Of a stretch of DNA of 10,687 nt, positions 1 to 6,718 are shown one piece after another (within the stretch, counting starts at the first letter, position 1; the number at the start of each line of letters is the position of its first letter). This DNA is from Pseudomonadota bacterium (GTDB lineage Bacteria; Bdellovibrionota; UBA1018; CAIMNF01). The position numbers and the translations under genes were made by a program. The notes beneath the pieces are model-generated. The model was given only the letters and a program-made list of their open reading frames with translations. It searched no databases and was not told where the DNA came from. Where the stretch lies: NCBI GenBank assembly GCA_027482725.1, contig JAIXVT010000019.1, forward strand, positions 1 to 10,687. Reading direction: 5' to 3'.

Positions 1-251
1 GATACGGTATCGCCGAAGCTAAAGCTTGGATTCAAGTGGGAGCTTCTCCACGGGCCACGCTAGCCCTGGTGAAAGCCGCGCGTGCGCATGCATTTATCAA
101 GCACCGTGGGTACACCACTCCCGAAGACGTAAAAAGTGTGGCCTACGACATTCTCCGCCACCGCATTCAGCTGACTTACGAAGCCGAAGCCGACGGCATA
201 ACCTCCGAAGTCTTAGTGAGAAAAATTTTAGATCGCGTTGATGTTCCTTAA
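1..251 (+). CDS. moxR: MoxR-family AAA+ ATPase, C-terminal fragment (5' end outside window)
   Basis: The reading frame is open from base 3 and ends at TAA 249-251; the gene starts upstream of the window. About 82 residues are visible. They contain the sensor-2 motif GASPRA, whose arginine contacts nucleotide in AAA+ proteins. This is followed by the typical MoxR lid: ARAHAFIKHRGYTTPEDVKS, then a segment containing ILRHRIQLTYEAEA. MoxR ATPases are cytoplasmic, chaperone-like enzymes normally encoded beside DUF58 and VWA proteins, as here, and are thought to power remodelling or maturation of partner proteins. The Walker A and B motifs lie outside the window, so catalytic competence cannot be judged. 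A GTG at 36 lies in frame but falls inside the conserved domain and is not a start. The family call is firm; the cellular target is unknown. Confidence 0.93.
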   Translation, partial: YGIAEAKAWIQVGASPRATLALVKAARAHAFIKHRGYTTPEDVKSVAYDILRHRIQLTYEAEADGITSEVLVRKILDRVDVP

Positions 252-260
252 TGGGTTGTC

Positions 261-1142
261 ATGAAGAAAGAACTTCTGGCTAAAATTAAACGCATTGAAA
301 TCTCTACGCGGAAACGCATGACCGATCTCCTGACGGGCGGATACAAAAGCCGATTCAAGGGACTAGGCATGCAATTTGCGGAACACCGCGTGTATACTGC
401 GGGCGATGATATCCGACACTTGGACTGGAAAGTCAGTGCTCGCGTCCGCGACCCCTTGATCAAAACCTATGAAGAAGAACGGGAAAAAACAGTTTTTTTA
501 ATCGTAGACCTTTCTGCTTCACAAGACTTTGGGTCAGGAGACCAGCGTAAACGCGATACGGCTGCGGATCTCACTGCGCTCATCGCTCACGCCGCCACAA
601 CGACAGGCGACCGGGTGGGCGCGTTGCTGGTATCCGAGTCGGTAAAAAAAATCATCCCGCCCAAAAAAGGCCGATCACAAATCCTACGGCTTGTGCACGA
701 AGTTTTAAGCCTGCCCTCCACCCCAGGAGGAACAGGATTATCTGAAGCTTGCGCCGAAACCCTGCGCTTGTTAAAGCACACTGGGGTTGTTTTTATCCTG
801 TCCGATTTTAGATCCGAACTCTCTGTTGCAGAACTCCGCCGGATTAGCCGCAGACATGATGGAATCGGAATCTCGATTCAAGATCCCAAGGAACTTCATT
901 TTCCCGATGGGGTGTCACTCCAATTAGAAGATCCCGAAACCGGAATTTTTGCCCATATCGACGGGCAAGCCCACGCCCTCCGACAATGGGCTCAGGGCTT
1001 GGCAAAATCAGAACGTCAACGGGTAGAGGCTTTACACCGAAACTCATCGATCGATTATTTAGAAATCTCTACTGTCGGCTCCCCCGCAAATGCCTTGGTG
1101 AATTTTTTTTCAGAGCGAAAACGAAGGGCAGGCGGGCGATGA
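261..1142 (+). CDS. DUF58 family protein (VWA-like), MoxR partner
   Basis: This is a 293-residue soluble protein with no signal peptide or membrane segment. Residues 27-62 carry the DUF58 signature: YKSRFKGLGMQFAEHRVY followed by GDDIRHLDWKVSAR. A VWA-like core follows. Its MIDAS-type metal site is present: D83-L-S85-A-S87, a threonine at about T158 in GGTGL, and an aspartate at D182 in LSDFRSE. Length is usual for the family. DUF58 proteins are almost always encoded directly after MoxR, and here the gap from the moxR stop is 9 bases. The product is therefore probably a cytoplasmic substrate or adaptor of the ATPase. ATG 261 is the only reasonable start, because the frame is closed at 249-251 and has no start codon in between. 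Its Shine-Dalgarno is weak, so coupling to moxR translation is likely. The stop overlaps the next start (ATGA). The family is certain; the molecular function is not established. Confidence 0.93.
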   Translation: MKKELLAKIKRIEISTRKRMTDLLTGGYKSRFKGLGMQFAEHRVYTAGDDIRHLDWKVSARVRDPLIKTYEEEREKTVFLIVDLSASQDFGSGDQRKRDTAADLTALIAHAATTTGDRVGALLVSESVKKIIPPKKGRSQILRLVHEVLSLPSTPGGTGLSEACAETLRLLKHTGVVFILSDFRSELSVAELRRISRRHDGIGISIQDPKELHFPDGVSLQLEDPETGIFAHIDGQAHALRQWAQGLAKSERQRVEALHRNSSIDYLEISTVGSPANALVNFFSERKRRAGGR

Positions 1143-2083
1143 AACGAGAGATTTATCCCCGAATTAAAGGGCTAAGCTGGGCGATCTTGTGGAGTCTTTT
1201 AAGTGCTTCAGATAGCTTGGGGATATCCGTTATCGAAATTACTCCTCTCCAAAAAAGTGCGGACGGTGCGCAGATTGGTGATCGTGTTCCGTATACCCTA
1301 ACGCTCCCTGCGGATGCCTACGAAACTCAAGGATTAAAAATTTTGCTTCCCACCCAAGAGTCTCCCGACATATCGGTATCCGATTTGATGGTGACCCAAG
1401 GACTCAAACTTAAATTTTTTATTGTTCCCTTAAAATCAGGAAATCTGATCATTCCTGAACTCAGTATCAGAAATAATCAAGATATTGAAATCGCCAAGAC
1501 TGTGCCCACATCATTTGTTGTGAAGGATTTAGCCGAAGCCAAAGACGCTCCCCAGCCCGAAACCCGAGTACAAATTAAGATTCCCGCTTACTACTGGTGG
1601 ATACTGATTTTAGGGTGTATTGGAGTTTTAGGGATTATCCTTGTGGTAATCGCCAAACGTACCCAACGCAAAGTCGAATCCAGAAAACCCACAGCTGTTG
1701 TACCCAAACGCGCACCCGAGTCTATGGCCATGGAAGCCATTGAAAAGGTCTACCAACAAAATCCTTTTCATCCCACCCGACTGAAGCCCGTAGCTTTTGG
1801 TTTGAGCGAAGTGATCAAAACCTATCTGTCGGTCAAATTGAATTTCGATGCGCAAGAGCTCACCGCTCAGGAAATTTTGGACACCTTAAAACAACTCCAA
1901 CAACCGCCGCAACTTTGCGACCTTGTCCGCACGGCATTCCAAGACTATGACGAGATTAAGTTTACCCACTACATTCAATGGCGCCGGGTAACCGAAGTAG
2001 ATTACAAGCAGATGCGGTATCACGCCGAAGCTATCGTTCATTTTTTTGGACATTTTAACCCTCATCCGGGAACGCCATCATGA
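1139..2083 (+). CDS. Membrane protein of Bat operon, DUF4381-like (periplasmic beta domain, one TM, cytoplasmic tail)
   Basis: This is a 314-residue protein. I chose ATG 1139, which overlaps the DUF58 stop as ATGA; an upstream in-frame ATG at 986 would lie deep inside DUF58. Residues 1-29 look like a signal peptide or anchor (a positive start, then SWAILWSLLSASDSLG). Residues 30-130 are rich in beta-type sequence and presumably periplasmic. One strong membrane segment lies at about 151-172 (YYWWILILGCIGVLGIILVV), followed by KRTQRK, so the tail is cytoplasmic. The tail (about 195-303) is helical and carries LTAQEIL and DEIKF. MoxR/Bat operons often hold a DUF4381 membrane protein between DUF58 and the first VWA gene, and position plus architecture fit that. 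I cannot confirm the Pfam family by eye. The layout resembles a reduced BatD, and the tail resembles the BatD tail. It may anchor the cytoplasmic MoxR-DUF58 pair to the membrane VWA complex; that is inference. Confidence 0.8.
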   Translation: MKREIYPRIKGLSWAILWSLLSASDSLGISVIEITPLQKSADGAQIGDRVPYTLTLPADAYETQGLKILLPTQESPDISVSDLMVTQGLKLKFFIVPLKSGNLIIPELSIRNNQDIEIAKTVPTSFVVKDLAEAKDAPQPETRVQIKIPAYYWWILILGCIGVLGIILVVIAKRTQRKVESRKPTAVVPKRAPESMAMEAIEKVYQQNPFHPTRLKPVAFGLSEVIKTYLSVKLNFDAQELTAQEILDTLKQLQQPPQLCDLVRTAFQDYDEIKFTHYIQWRRVTEVDYKQMRYHAEAIVHFFGHFNPHPGTPS

Positions 2084-3069
2084 CGTTTGCTTATCCGTGG
2101 GTTTTCGCTCTGATTGCTCCTTTAGCTTGGTTTTTTTGGACCTATCGCAAAGCCGATCGTGATCCTGTACTCAAAATATCGCTCCAAGTCCCCCATTCTT
2201 TAATGGCGCACAGTCCGCAGAATCTCAGTCCATTATTCAAATTTATTGCACTCTCTCTGCTCATCGCAGGACTTGCCCGACCTCAAAAAATTTCCTCCAG
2301 CCAACCCCGGAAAGCCGAGGGCATTGATATCGTCATGGTTTTAGATGTGAGCTTATCCATGTTGATTCAAGACATGGGAGACCGTAGCCGCGGGGAAATT
2401 GCCCGGAGCGTGTTCGATTCTTTCATCAAAAATCGACAAAATGATCGCATCGGTTTAGTTGTGTTTTCTGGTGAACCCCTCACCCTAGCGCCACCGACTT
2501 TAGATTACGGGCTCCTTCTCCAGCAAATCCAACATGCAGTACCGGGAATGGGCCTCAAGGACGGTACCGCAATCGGGGACGGGCTTTCTCTTGCTGTCCA
2601 TCGCTTAAAATCGTCGCAAGCCAAAAGCAAAGTCGTAATCCTCCTTACCGACGGAGACAACAACGTGGGACGAATTGATCCGGTCACCGCGGGCGATTTG
2701 GCCCAAGGCTACGGAATCAAGGTCTATTCGATTGCAATCGGCACAGAGGGGCGAGTGCTGCAACCCCTACCTCAAGTGAATGCGTTTGGACAAAAAGTGT
2801 ACACCCAGGTTTGGGTAGAAAATCGGTTAAACCCTCAGCTCTTAAAAGAGATCTCTCAAAAAACCAACGGAAAGTTTTGGCGCGTTGCCGACGAAAAAAC
2901 CTTACGGGAAGTTTTTGAAACCATTGATAGCTTGGAAAAGGCACCGATAGATGAACGAACCCCGATTCGTTACGACGAACAGTTTCAAAAATTTTTACTT
3001 TGGGGTCTGCTGATGGTCTTAGCAGAACGCGCCTTTACCGTTTTTTACCTGAGGCGGTGGCAAGCATGA
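2080..3069 (+). CDS. batA: BatA-type VWA domain membrane protein
   Basis: This is a 329-residue protein of the usual BatA length. Two N-terminal membrane segments lie at about 5-21 and 52-66. The second ends in GLARPQ, the typical Bat motif. The VWA domain spans about 82-285 and has an intact MIDAS site: D89-V-S91-L-S93, T163 in DGT, and D191 in LLTDGDN. A third membrane segment lies at about 305-324, ending YLRRWQA. The positive residues after segment 1 (TYRKADR) and after segment 3 put the VWA domain on the periplasmic side. The gene starts at an ATGA overlap with the previous stop and itself ends in another ATGA overlap, so it is part of one coupled operon. BatA and BatB are thought to form a membrane complex linked to stress tolerance. 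The metal-binding residues suggest a divalent-cation-dependent ligand; the ligand is unknown. Confidence 0.92.
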   Translation: MTFAYPWVFALIAPLAWFFWTYRKADRDPVLKISLQVPHSLMAHSPQNLSPLFKFIALSLLIAGLARPQKISSSQPRKAEGIDIVMVLDVSLSMLIQDMGDRSRGEIARSVFDSFIKNRQNDRIGLVVFSGEPLTLAPPTLDYGLLLQQIQHAVPGMGLKDGTAIGDGLSLAVHRLKSSQAKSKVVILLTDGDNNVGRIDPVTAGDLAQGYGIKVYSIAIGTEGRVLQPLPQVNAFGQKVYTQVWVENRLNPQLLKEISQKTNGKFWRVADEKTLREVFETIDSLEKAPIDERTPIRYDEQFQKFLLWGLLMVLAERAFTVFYLRRWQA

Positions 3070-4781
3070 ACCCGTTTGATGCGTTGAGATTTGTTTTTCT
3101 GGGTTTTGCGGCTTTAGGAGCACTGCTCCTCCTGTTCAAAGTTCAGCGAGACCGAGAAAACAAAATAAAAACGTGGATAGGCCCCACATTTTGGCGGGAC
3201 ACGGTCCGTGGAGATTTATCCTCGAAAACAACACTCATTCATGGATTTCTGGGGATTTCGGTCGTCTTACTTGGTCTAGCACTGGCGCGTCCCCAATGGG
3301 GAATCATTCAAGACGAAACCCCGATTGAAGCCGTAGACATCATGGTTGCCATTGACCTTTCGAACAGCATGATCACCGCAGATACGGCGCCAAACCGACT
3401 GGACCGGGTAAAACAGTTTTTACGTGCTTTTGTCCGCTCTACGGTCCAAGATCGCATTGGATTTACGGTATTCGCACGATCCGCAACACTCATGATCCCC
3501 TTAACCCAAGATCGAGATTATTTGCTGGATAGAATTGATACCCTTGATCCGTCGATTTTAGAGGACCAAGGAACTCGGTTTGCTCCAGCACTCAAGCTGG
3601 TCGCACAAGCTTTAGATCGAGGAGCCGAGAGCGATGCAGGGGGGTCTCGAGCCGTTGTGTTTGTCAGTGACGGGGAAGACCACTCCGGAAGCGTAGACCG
3701 CGCGCTTGATCTCATCAAAGACCCCAAGCCGCTTTTCTTTTTTGTGGGCGTGGGTACGGCCGAAGGCGGCCCTATCCCTTTAAAAAATCGAGATGGTGGC
3801 ATAATCGGCTACGTTAAAGACAAAGACGGAAAACCCGTTGTTTCTCGGTTTAATCCCGAAGTATTAAAAGCCTTGGCGGAGAAAACCTCGGGGCAATACT
3901 TGCAGTTAATAAATCCCGATGACGCTTCGGGAAAAATTTGGAACACGCTTGGAAAAATCCGCAGGAACAAAAATGGCGTTTTGATCAGCGCTCGAAAACA
4001 TGAAAGGTTTTTTTGGTTCTTGATTCCTGCATTTTTTACCCTCCTTTTTGCTTATAGCTACCCGTTGTTCAAGCGCTCCCGTCTGGCCATTTTTTTCCTC
4101 CTGATCGGAACAAGTTCTATACCGATGATGAAATCCGAGGCGTCTTCGGCAATAACCCGCTCCATCCCCGCATACCGAGCATCACGTGCAGCGGAATCTG
4201 CCATGACCGAACCCCAAAAATCCCAAGCCCTAGATCAACAGGCAAGACAAGCCGATCCGCAAAGTCCGGCACTCTGGTACAATGAGGGTGTTTCTACACT
4301 CCGCAACAAAGGCAATGACGAGGCAAAAAAGTTGTTCAGCAAATCCGCTGAATTGTCGTTGATTCAAGGGGATTTTTCTTTGGCGGCCAAAGCCCTGTAC
4401 AATAAAGGGCTTACCCAAAAAGAAACCAAAGACCTTGGGGGGGCGATTGAAACCTTGAGTCAGGCCATTGAGGCTGCCAAAGTTGCACAAGACCGACCTC
4501 TTGAAGAAAAAGCACGGCAAGCGCTCCGAGTTGCCGCACAACAAAAGTCGCAGCAACAGTCTCAGGAAAAATCTCAAGACTCGCCTGAGAAAAATCAAAA
4601 CCAGAAAGATCAAAATCAGCAAGACCAGAAAAAACAAGATGCTCCCCGGCAGGGTGGAGATAAATCCGATGAAGACAAAAAATATAAAAGTGAATCGATA
4701 TCTCAAGACATGGCCGAGCGGATCATGAACGACCTATCGGAAAAAGAACGGGCGCTCCTCAAGGGCCGAATGCGCTTTTAA
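3066..4781 (+). CDS. batB: BatB-BatC fusion: VWA membrane protein with periplasmic TPR domain and charged tail
   Basis: This is a 571-residue protein. I chose ATG 3066, at the ATGA overlap with batA; an earlier in-frame ATG (3000) lies inside batA. Residues 1-335 form a BatB-type module with membrane segments at about 6-24 and 56-74 (ending LALARPQWG). It has a VWA domain with intact MIDAS (D97-L-S99-N-S101, T170, D202 in VSDGED) and a membrane segment at 314-334. KRSR then precedes a fourth segment (about 340-355) that looks like a second signal anchor. The rest is therefore predicted periplasmic: TPR-like helices at about 399-480 (ALWYNEG, AKALYNKG), a Q/K/D/N-rich linker at about 492-541, and a short terminal block ending in ERALLKGRMRF. 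In Bacteroides these are separate BatB and BatC proteins, so this is a fusion. The order VWA-TPR fits a scaffold for periplasmic partners; that function is inferred. Confidence 0.9.
   Translation: MNPFDALRFVFLGFAALGALLLLFKVQRDRENKIKTWIGPTFWRDTVRGDLSSKTTLIHGFLGISVVLLGLALARPQWGIIQDETPIEAVDIMVAIDLSNSMITADTAPNRLDRVKQFLRAFVRSTVQDRIGFTVFARSATLMIPLTQDRDYLLDRIDTLDPSILEDQGTRFAPALKLVAQALDRGAESDAGGSRAVVFVSDGEDHSGSVDRALDLIKDPKPLFFFVGVGTAEGGPIPLKNRDGGIIGYVKDKDGKPVVSRFNPEVLKALAEKTSGQYLQLINPDDASGKIWNTLGKIRRNKNGVLISARKHERFFWFLIPAFFTLLFAYSYPLFKRSRLAIFFLLIGTSSIPMMKSEASSAITRSIPAYRASRAAESAMTEPQKSQALDQQARQADPQSPALWYNEGVSTLRNKGNDEAKKLFSKSAELSLIQGDFSLAAKALYNKGLTQKETKDLGGAIETLSQAIEAAKVAQDRPLEEKARQALRVAAQQKSQQQSQEKSQDSPEKNQNQKDQNQQDQKKQDAPRQGGDKSDEDKKYKSESISQDMAERIMNDLSEKERALLKGRMRF
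4539..4688 (+). repeat. Low-complexity Q/K/D/N-coding tract inside batB-C
   Basis: These bases encode residues 492-541 of the BatB-C fusion. They consist of degenerate, adenine-rich repeats of CAA, CAG, AAA, GAT and AAT codons (for example QNQKDQNQQDQKKQD). The segment joins the TPR part to a short conserved-looking C-terminal block and is probably a disordered linker. Such tracts expand and contract easily by slippage, so length is likely to vary between strains. Confidence 0.75.
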
Positions 4782-4785
4782 GAAC

Positions 4786-4803
4786 AAAAAAAAAAAAAAA
4801 AAA
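4786..4803 (+). repeat. Homopolymer of 18 adenines between batB-C and batD
   Basis: Eighteen consecutive A residues begin 5 bases after the batB-C stop (TAA 4779-4781) and end 6 bases before the batD Shine-Dalgarno. The tract is outside both coding regions, so a length change would not shift either frame, but it would change the leader of batD. A tract this long is prone to replication and transcriptional slippage and to sequencing error. Confidence 0.95.
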
Positions 4804-4808
4804 CGGGC

Positions 4809-4815
4809 GGAGAAG
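4809..4815 (+). promoter_or_regulatory. Ribosome binding site of batD
   Basis: GGAGAAG lies 3 bases before ATG 4819, with its GGAG core 6 bases away. It fixes the batD start. The A18 run sits just upstream, and A-rich sequence next to a Shine-Dalgarno is known to favour ribosome loading, so batD may be initiated independently, unlike the coupled genes before it. Confidence 0.7.
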
Positions 4816-4818
4816 ACT

Positions 4819-6690
4819 ATGACCCGAATTGGTAAGACAGTGCAGAAAATCGCTGTTTTTTGGTGTTTTTTGGCGGCTTTACCCCAAGCGGTTTCTTGGG
4901 CAGAAGTCCGGGCCACACTGGAACCCAACGAAGTCACGCTGGGGGAATCGGTTGCCTTAAAGTTTACGGCGACTCAAGACGAAGATTTAGACAACATCCA
5001 CTACCAGTCCCCGGGACTAAGATTTATGAATCGGATGGAGTCTTCGTCGTACAGCATGTCGATGTTTAATGGACGGGTGCAACAAAACAACGTCCGAGAA
5101 GTTACGATTGTTTTGGACCCTGAGCGGACGGGCACCCTTAAGATTTTTGGAATTCGCGTCGGGTCTCAATCCCTTCCCGACCAAACCGTAGTGGTACGCA
5201 ATGAAAACTATCAAGCCAATACGCCTCGCATTCAAGACGAAGCCCCAAGCTTGCAGGGAGACGCAAAGTATTTTTTTATACGGAGCGAAGCCTCAAAGAC
5301 AAAGGTGTTTAAAGGGGAGCAAATCATTGTCAGTTTTTACCTGTACCGTCGGACACAGGCGGCGATTTCAGAGGTTTTGCAATATCCCTCATTTCAGGGC
5401 TTTATTCGCGAAGATTTAGAAATGCCCGTACTCTCTCCGCGAGGCTTGGAGTTTGAAGCCGTTTCTTTAGGCGGGGTTCCTTTTGAACGGGCTCTTTTGG
5501 CAAGATATGCACTTAATGCCATCAAAGACGGAAAACTACGGGTAGAGCCGTTTTCTACCCGTGTGGAGTTCATTCCCAAAGCGCGCGGTGGCGATGATCC
5601 GTTCGCTGAGCCCTTTTTCCAATTCTTCAATCAAATCACTCCGCGCCGTGCCAGTGCGAAGTCCGATCCGCTCACCATCGAAGTCTTACCGCTTCCCGAC
5701 GGTAAAAGCCCTGCCTTTACTGGGGGCATAGGGGACTTCGAAGTATCCCGTGAAATTCCCGATGAGAAAAATTTGAAATCGCACACGCCTTTTGCTGTGC
5801 GGTTTACATTTAAGGGCCGAGGGAGTGCCCAACTCATCGAACTCCCCCCCAACCTACCGTGGCCCGCCAGCTTTAAGGTGTTTCCCCCGCAAAGCCAGTC
5901 CAAAAGTTTAGGGCAAGGATTGTTTCAAAAAACGATAGAGATTTTGGTATCGAGCTCGGAGACAGGGAAAGTGACTCTGCCTGAGTTCAACTTTGAGTTT
6001 TTTAATCCTGAGTCAAAGAGCTACTCGAAAAAAACGGTCCCTGGCATCGATCTGTTTTTGGGTCAAGGAGACACACCGTCTGGCAATCCCACCGACTTTC
6101 GGGCGACCCCCACTTCCGAGCAAGGTGCCACAGCAGGGACCACATGGGCGCTCCTCCCTCAAAAAACTTTTGATGGGGCAACAGCATTTAAAGGGGTCCC
6201 GTGGTGGCGATATGTGTTTTGGGTGGGATGTTTGATGTTCCTGGGATTTTTGGGTTTAGTTTTTTGGGACCAGTTTAAAAAGAAAACCAAAATCAAACTC
6301 GACTTACGCCTCAAACAACAACGCCAGACCGCACAATGGGCCAAGCTTGACCGAGAAATCCGAGCGCTCCGATTGGAGCTTGGATTAAAGGCGGACCGAG
6401 TTTCCTCTCTTGTTCAAGAAGCCATAGACCTTTGGCTTGATGCACTTTATGAAAAATCTCATATCGAAGTGCGCGCGCTAACTCGACATGAACTCAAGTC
6501 CCAAGGCTTGGCAGCAGGTTGGTTTACCGAAGCGGGTTGGTCAGAAATAGAGGATGTTTTAAGTTTTAGCGAACAGATCCGATACTCGGGCCAAATCCAA
6601 GCGGACGAAATCCTTTTAGATCGGGCAGAAAATGCCGTAAAACAATGTCGAGATTGGGTTGAACTTTTTGAATCGGGTAAAGTAGGATAA
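4819..6690 (+). CDS. batD: BatD-type membrane protein (oxygen-tolerance/Bat complex)
   Basis: This is a 623-residue protein. An N-terminal signal peptide of about 28 residues ends at VSWA/EV. Beta-sandwich-like repeats follow up to about residue 430. BatD features are visible: a serine/methionine-rich turn (ESSSYSMSMFNGRVQQNN), a phenylalanine-rich loop (DDPFAEPFFQFFNQ, about 260-273), and FTGGIGDFEVS (about 300-310) opening a further beta domain. A membrane segment at about 462-483 (WWRYVFWVGCLMFLGFLGLV) is followed by KKKTK. A cytoplasmic helical tail of about 140 residues then starts with a lysine/arginine-rich stretch. Length and layout are normal for BatD. It is the last Bat gene here; no BatE follows. 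It presumably forms the large periplasmic arm of the Bat complex next to BatA and BatB-C. The tail resembles that of the membrane protein at 1139-2083. Confidence 0.9.
   Translation: MTRIGKTVQKIAVFWCFLAALPQAVSWAEVRATLEPNEVTLGESVALKFTATQDEDLDNIHYQSPGLRFMNRMESSSYSMSMFNGRVQQNNVREVTIVLDPERTGTLKIFGIRVGSQSLPDQTVVVRNENYQANTPRIQDEAPSLQGDAKYFFIRSEASKTKVFKGEQIIVSFYLYRRTQAAISEVLQYPSFQGFIREDLEMPVLSPRGLEFEAVSLGGVPFERALLARYALNAIKDGKLRVEPFSTRVEFIPKARGGDDPFAEPFFQFFNQITPRRASAKSDPLTIEVLPLPDGKSPAFTGGIGDFEVSREIPDEKNLKSHTPFAVRFTFKGRGSAQLIELPPNLPWPASFKVFPPQSQSKSLGQGLFQKTIEILVSSSETGKVTLPEFNFEFFNPESKSYSKKTVPGIDLFLGQGDTPSGNPTDFRATPTSEQGATAGTTWALLPQKTFDGATAFKGVPWWRYVFWVGCLMFLGFLGLVFWDQFKKKTKIKLDLRLKQQRQTAQWAKLDREIRALRLELGLKADRVSSLVQEAIDLWLDALYEKSHIEVRALTRHELKSQGLAAGWFTEAGWSEIEDVLSFSEQIRYSGQIQADEILLDRAENAVKQCRDWVELFESGKVG
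6659..6688 (+). promoter_or_regulatory. Possible sigma70-like promoter for etfB-etfA
   Basis: TTGAAC (6659-6664) and TAGGAT (6683-6688) are separated by 18 bases; each matches 4 of 6 consensus positions. They lie at the very end of batD and would start a transcript just before the etfB ribosome binding site. Such weak matches occur often by chance, so this is only a candidate. Confidence 0.25.
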
Positions 6691-6702
6691 GGACAAACTT
6701 CT

Positions 6703-6714
6703 GGAGAAAGGAAG
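6703..6714 (+). promoter_or_regulatory. Ribosome binding site of etfB
   Basis: GGAGAAAGGAAG is a purine-rich stretch with two overlapping Shine-Dalgarno cores, GGAG and AAGGA, the nearer about 6 bases before ATG 6719. It is stronger than most sites in the Bat genes, which agrees with high expression of ETF. Confidence 0.75.
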
Positions 6715-6718
6715 CATC

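Noticed and set aside
986..1138. Upstream extension of the DUF4381-like protein to ATG 986.
   Set aside because: It would overlap DUF58 by more than 150 bases and place about 50 charged residues before a good signal sequence. The ATGA start at 1139 fits the other junctions.
4230..4706. Minus-strand ORF of 158 codons with a hydrophobic, F/L-rich product.
   Set aside because: It is the antisense image of the K/Q/E-rich tail of BatB-C; the hydrophobicity comes from the adenine-rich sense strand. It has no family signature.
4779..4821. Programmed frameshift on the A18 tract joining BatB-C to BatD.
   Set aside because: The batB-C stop (4779-4781) precedes the tract, so slippage cannot bypass it, and BatD has its own signal peptide and ribosome binding site.
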